Translations under genes and position numbers: made by a program
Shown here: in pieces, positions 61,857 through 64,000 of the stretch
How positions within the stretch are numbered: position 1 is the first letter of the stretch
Layout: every line of letters starts with the position of its first letter
Origin: Mesorhizobium escarrei
Lineage (GTDB): Bacteria; Pseudomonadota; Alphaproteobacteria; Rhizobiales; Rhizobiaceae
Length of the DNA: 64,000 bases
Direction of reading: 5' to 3'
Assembly (NCBI RefSeq): GCF_935825525.1
Contig: NZ_CAKXZT010000035.1
Location: 96,945 to 160,944 of the forward strand
Notes under the pieces: generated by a model
What the model was told of the DNA's origin: nothing
The model's input: only the letters and a program-made list of their open reading frames with translations
Databases searched by the model: none

Positions 61857-62108
61857 TCATTGCTCCCGGCGTTCCACCCGGTTCCAATAGGTTGCGGCGA
61901 AAATGCCGTCAAGCGGCCATGGTGCATTCCGGACGGTTTCCCCTCGGCCATGATGCCACGCAAAGGAAAGCCCGGGCCCCGTCCTTACGTGCGGTAAGCA
62001 GAAGATCCGCCATTCTGAAGGAGAGCAGCGAGGGCTGGGAAAAGAGTTCCGGGGATTAGCCAGGTTGAGTTGAGCCGCCCCTTCAGGCTGGCCGCGGTGC
62101 AAAACCCG

Positions 62109-62369
62109 TCAGTTCGGCCGCCGCCGCCGTTCCCACCACACGACGAGCCGGCGCCGGTGGCGGCGCACCACAGCAAACTCGTAGGAGAGCACCAGCAATC
62201 CGATCGGAATCATCCAGAAGCCCAGGATCGGCAGAAAGCCGAGAATGCCGCCGAAGATCAGCACGACGCCGATTGCAATCCTGAGGCCGCGCGAGCGCGG
62301 CATGGTGAACTGACGGCCGAAGACCGATATTTTCCGTGCCGGTGGGTGGTTGTGGCTTGCTGCGCTCAT
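62109..62369 (-). CDS. Small two-helix membrane protein of unknown function
   Basis: An 86-residue protein. A basic N-terminus (ARKISVFGRQFTMPRSRGLR) is followed by two hydrophobic stretches (IAIGVVLIFGGILGFLPILG and FWMIPIGLLVLSYEFAVV) and an Arg-rich end. The pattern GxxLGFLPxLGFWMxPxGLxxLS is common to a family of small alphaproteobacterial membrane proteins without known function. Topology is likely with both ends in the cytoplasm. Confidence 0.72.
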   Translation of the reverse strand: MSAASHNHPPARKISVFGRQFTMPRSRGLRIAIGVVLIFGGILGFLPILGFWMIPIGLLVLSYEFAVVRRHRRRLVVWWERRRRPN

Positions 62370-62590
62370 ATCTGGTTAGTGGTCCGTTCGGGCAAAGTAA
62401 AAGCATCAGCTGACGAAAGCCGCAACCGCCTTTTCGGTTCCGCGCACCCCGCCAGACGGCTCATATGAGGACGCGCGCACATGATTGCCAGAAATCGTGG
62501 CGCGAAAAAGCGCCGAAAAATACGAAATGCTTCTTTGCAAAGCCGAAACGGGTTTGCTATAGGCTGCGCCACTCACATGAGAGCCTCTGT

Positions 62591-62665
62591 TCCCCGGTAG
62601 CTCAGTGGTAGAGCAACCGGCTGTTAACCGGTTGGTCGCTGGTTCGAATCCGGCCCGGGGAGCCA
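62591..62665 (+). tRNA. tRNA-Asn (anticodon GUU)
   Basis: Acceptor TCCCCGG (62591-62597) pairs with CCGGGGA (62655-62661), discriminator G, encoded CCA at 62663-62665. Anticodon loop CTGTTAA with GTT, T-loop TTCGAAT, D-arm GCTCAGTGGTAGAGC. Confidence 0.97.
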
Positions 62666-62752
62666 ACGCCCTTCCACGCCAGCGCGCGATATTGCGCGCC
62701 AGCGTACGAATTTTTCCCTACGCATTGATCCGCTTCGCTTCTGCTGGAATAG

Positions 62753-63688
62753 CTAGCTGTGGAGCCTCAATAGGTTGTTCCCGGCCAGACCGAGTCGGCT
62801 GATGGGCGGTTTTGAGCCGATACTGCCATGAGGTCTATGCCAGTTATAGCGGTGGAGCCATCGCGGCAGCTCGGCGTTGCGTTCGTCGGAAGTGTTGTAG
62901 GCGCGGGCATAGGCCCATTCGCGCAAGCTGGTCTGAATGAAGCGTTCGGCGTATAGGGCTTGGGGAAGATCTGGCGCAGGCCGAGACGTTTGCAAGGCTG
63001 CCCGGAAAGCCCGTGATCGGTAGCAGGAGCCGTTGTCGGTCATCACCCGCTGCACTTTGATTGCGAGGCTGGCGTAGTAAGCGACGGCGGCCTCGAGGAA
63101 GGCAACGGTGCTCTCCTTGCGCTGGTCGGGCATGACCTGGACGAAAGCGATGCGCGAGGCATCGTCTATGCAGACATGGACGAACTCCCAGCCGATGCCG
63201 TGGTGGCGGTTGATTGCACCAGGATATCGCCCGGTGATGCGGTGTCCGACAGAGCCGATCCGGCCGAGCTTCTTGATATCGAGATGGATGAGTTCACCGG
63301 GATGCTCGCGTTCATAGCGGCGCACAGGTTCCTGTTCCAGCGCGCTCAACTTGTTCAAGCCCAGTCGGCGCAGCACACGGCTGACGGTTGCTGGCGAGAC
63401 GCCGACCTCGGCAGCGATCTGCTTGCCCGTCCAGCGCTGGCGGCGCAGCCGTTCGATCGTCTCGACAACCGCCTGAGGCGTTGGCTGGCGCAGCCGATGC
63501 GGCCGGGATGAGCGATCTCGCAATCCCGCCGATCCTTCGCGGCGATATCGGTCGACCCACTTGCGGACCGTCCGCGGGCAGACGCCTGCGGCTTCGGCCA
63601 CGGCCTGCGGCGTCTGCCCGCTCTCGACCTGCCTTACAATTCGCTCTCGACCGCGCGGCGTCAGACGGGCATTCTTGTGGATGTTCAT
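62753..63688 (-). CDS. IS481-family transposase, internally altered
   Basis: A 311-residue frame with an N-terminal helix-turn-helix pair (GQTPQAVAEAAGVCPRTVRK, KQIAAEVGVSPATVSRVLRR) and a DDE core: Asp in ELIHLDIKKLGRIGS, Asp in RVMTDNGSCYRS and Glu in YAERFIQ. Between the second Asp and the Glu there are 29 residues where about 35 are usual, and at 62943-62995 the expected KRLGLRQI ... PKPYTP is readable only in another frame. A frameshift plus a small deletion restored the frame but removed TNGK. The enzyme is probably inactive. Its last Ser codon and stop are formed with the target duplication. Confidence 0.82.
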   Translation of the reverse strand: MNIHKNARLTPRGRERIVRQVESGQTPQAVAEAAGVCPRTVRKWVDRYRREGSAGLRDRSSRPHRLRQPTPQAVVETIERLRRQRWTGKQIAAEVGVSPATVSRVLRRLGLNKLSALEQEPVRRYEREHPGELIHLDIKKLGRIGSVGHRITGRYPGAINRHHGIGWEFVHVCIDDASRIAFVQVMPDQRKESTVAFLEAAVAYYASLAIKVQRVMTDNGSCYRSRAFRAALQTSRPAPDLPQALYAERFIQTSLREWAYARAYNTSDERNAELPRWLHRYNWHRPHGSIGSKPPISRLGLAGNNLLRLHS

Positions 63689-63771
63689 CCGGTCCTCCGA
63701 GAATCACTGAAGCTTCGACAACCTCAGCTTTCCCGGTCCGGGCCGGATGGACAACCTATGGAAAGGTCACA
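62758..63771 (-). mobile_element. IS481-family insertion sequence with 6-bp target duplication
   Basis: Ends are imperfect inverted repeats: left TGTGGAGCCTCAATAGGTTG, right (read inward) TGTGACCTTTCCATAGGTTG. The element is 1014 bp. GCTAGC flanks it directly on both sides (62752-62757 and 63772-63777), a 6-bp target duplication. It landed 92 bases past tRNA-Asn. Confidence 0.85.
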
Positions 63772-63777
63772 GCTAGC

Positions 63778-64000
63778 TAACAGCGGAGAGGCCAATCGAA
63801 GTCAGCGGTAAGTTAGCTTGGCGCCCTGCCCTCGCCTAGGCCTGCAAGCCCTCATCGTAGATTCGGCGGCGGCATCGTGAAAAGACATGCACACGGCGGG
63901 ATTGCGCCTGAACGGACATCGGCTCGGCTCCGGAAAGTGTAACCCATTGGACTGCACCCTTGGGTGAGACACTAGTTAGTGTGCGTCCATAAACGGCAAG
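63778..64000. other. Right-edge region without a recognised gene
   Basis: No frame with a ribosome site is seen up to the window end. The last 70 bases (GTGTAACCCATTGG, then ACACTAGTTAGTGT, a near palindrome) are less GC-rich and could belong to another element that continues outside. Confidence 0.35.

Overview
The window looks like chromosomal DNA of a GC-rich alphaproteobacterium of the Rhizobiales, most likely Mesorhizobium or a close relative (Phyllobacteriaceae). The basis is gene content and order (argS, a large SPOR protein, nagZ, scpAB, tatABC, serS, surE, pcm, LysM/LytM protein, DUF815 ATPase, yajC, secDF, Mth938, squalene-synthase-like, trmFO), an ExoR-type periplasmic regulator, a PopZ-type polar protein, DUF1127 genes followed by cuckoo-type small RNAs, and codon use. 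This is inference from recognised proteins, not from a database match.

Layout. 1-7.2 kb: a CoxMNOP-type terminal oxidase operon (tail of subunit II, subunit I, two subunit III proteins, subunit IV), a YbaK-domain deacylase, a DUF2189 membrane protein, and on the other strand ctaB (heme O synthase) with a class I cytochrome c. 7.4-8.7 kb: an alpha/beta hydrolase and a frameshifted ABM-fold gene. 8.8-17.4 kb: a divergent sugar locus. The minus strand carries a binding protein, alcohol dehydrogenase, aldose epimerase, permease and ATPase; the plus strand carries a sugar-acid dehydratase, an SDR dehydrogenase and a GntR/FadR-type regulator. Together they suggest uptake and oxidation of one aldose through its aldonate. 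17.5-19 kb: trigger factor. 19.4-20.9 kb: a small accessory islet with a 5' fragment of tRNA-Leu, a structured segment, a secreted protein made of thirteen 14-residue glycine-rich repeats, a coding remnant and an intact tRNA-Leu. 21.1-22.8 kb: a GDYXXLXY/DUF2157 membrane pair, the second frameshifted. 22.9-23.7 kb: two DUF1127 microproteins and two tandem small RNAs with six anti-Shine-Dalgarno loops, behind a promoter with a LysR-type box. 24.4-26.6 kb: trmFO and a ParD antitoxin with a broken ParE.

26.5-48.7 kb is a dense housekeeping block, almost all on the minus strand: membrane protein insertion (secDF, yajC), two homologues of mitochondrial complex I assembly factors, a DUF815 ATPase on the plus strand, a degenerate LytM lipoprotein, pcm, surE, serS, tatABC, scpAB, nagZ, the large SPOR protein, argS and a dNTPase. 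48.8-50.7 kb (plus): an A-type Fe-S carrier, a VOC protein, exonuclease III and a small secreted protein. 50.8-61.7 kb (minus): exoR, ilvD, a FadL-type porin, valS, popZ, a TolC-type protein and a second Pcm-like methyltransferase. The window ends with tRNA-Cys, a small membrane protein, tRNA-Asn and an IS481-family insertion with a 6-bp target duplication.

Small-scale features stand out: short tandem duplications at gene ends or in leaders (coxP/subunit IV, the LysM gene, upstream of ilvD), a decayed copy of the yajC 3' end, at least three dispersed palindromic repeats, and several frameshifted genes that may be real decay or sequencing error. The most interesting regulatory unit is the DUF1127 plus cuckoo RNA array.
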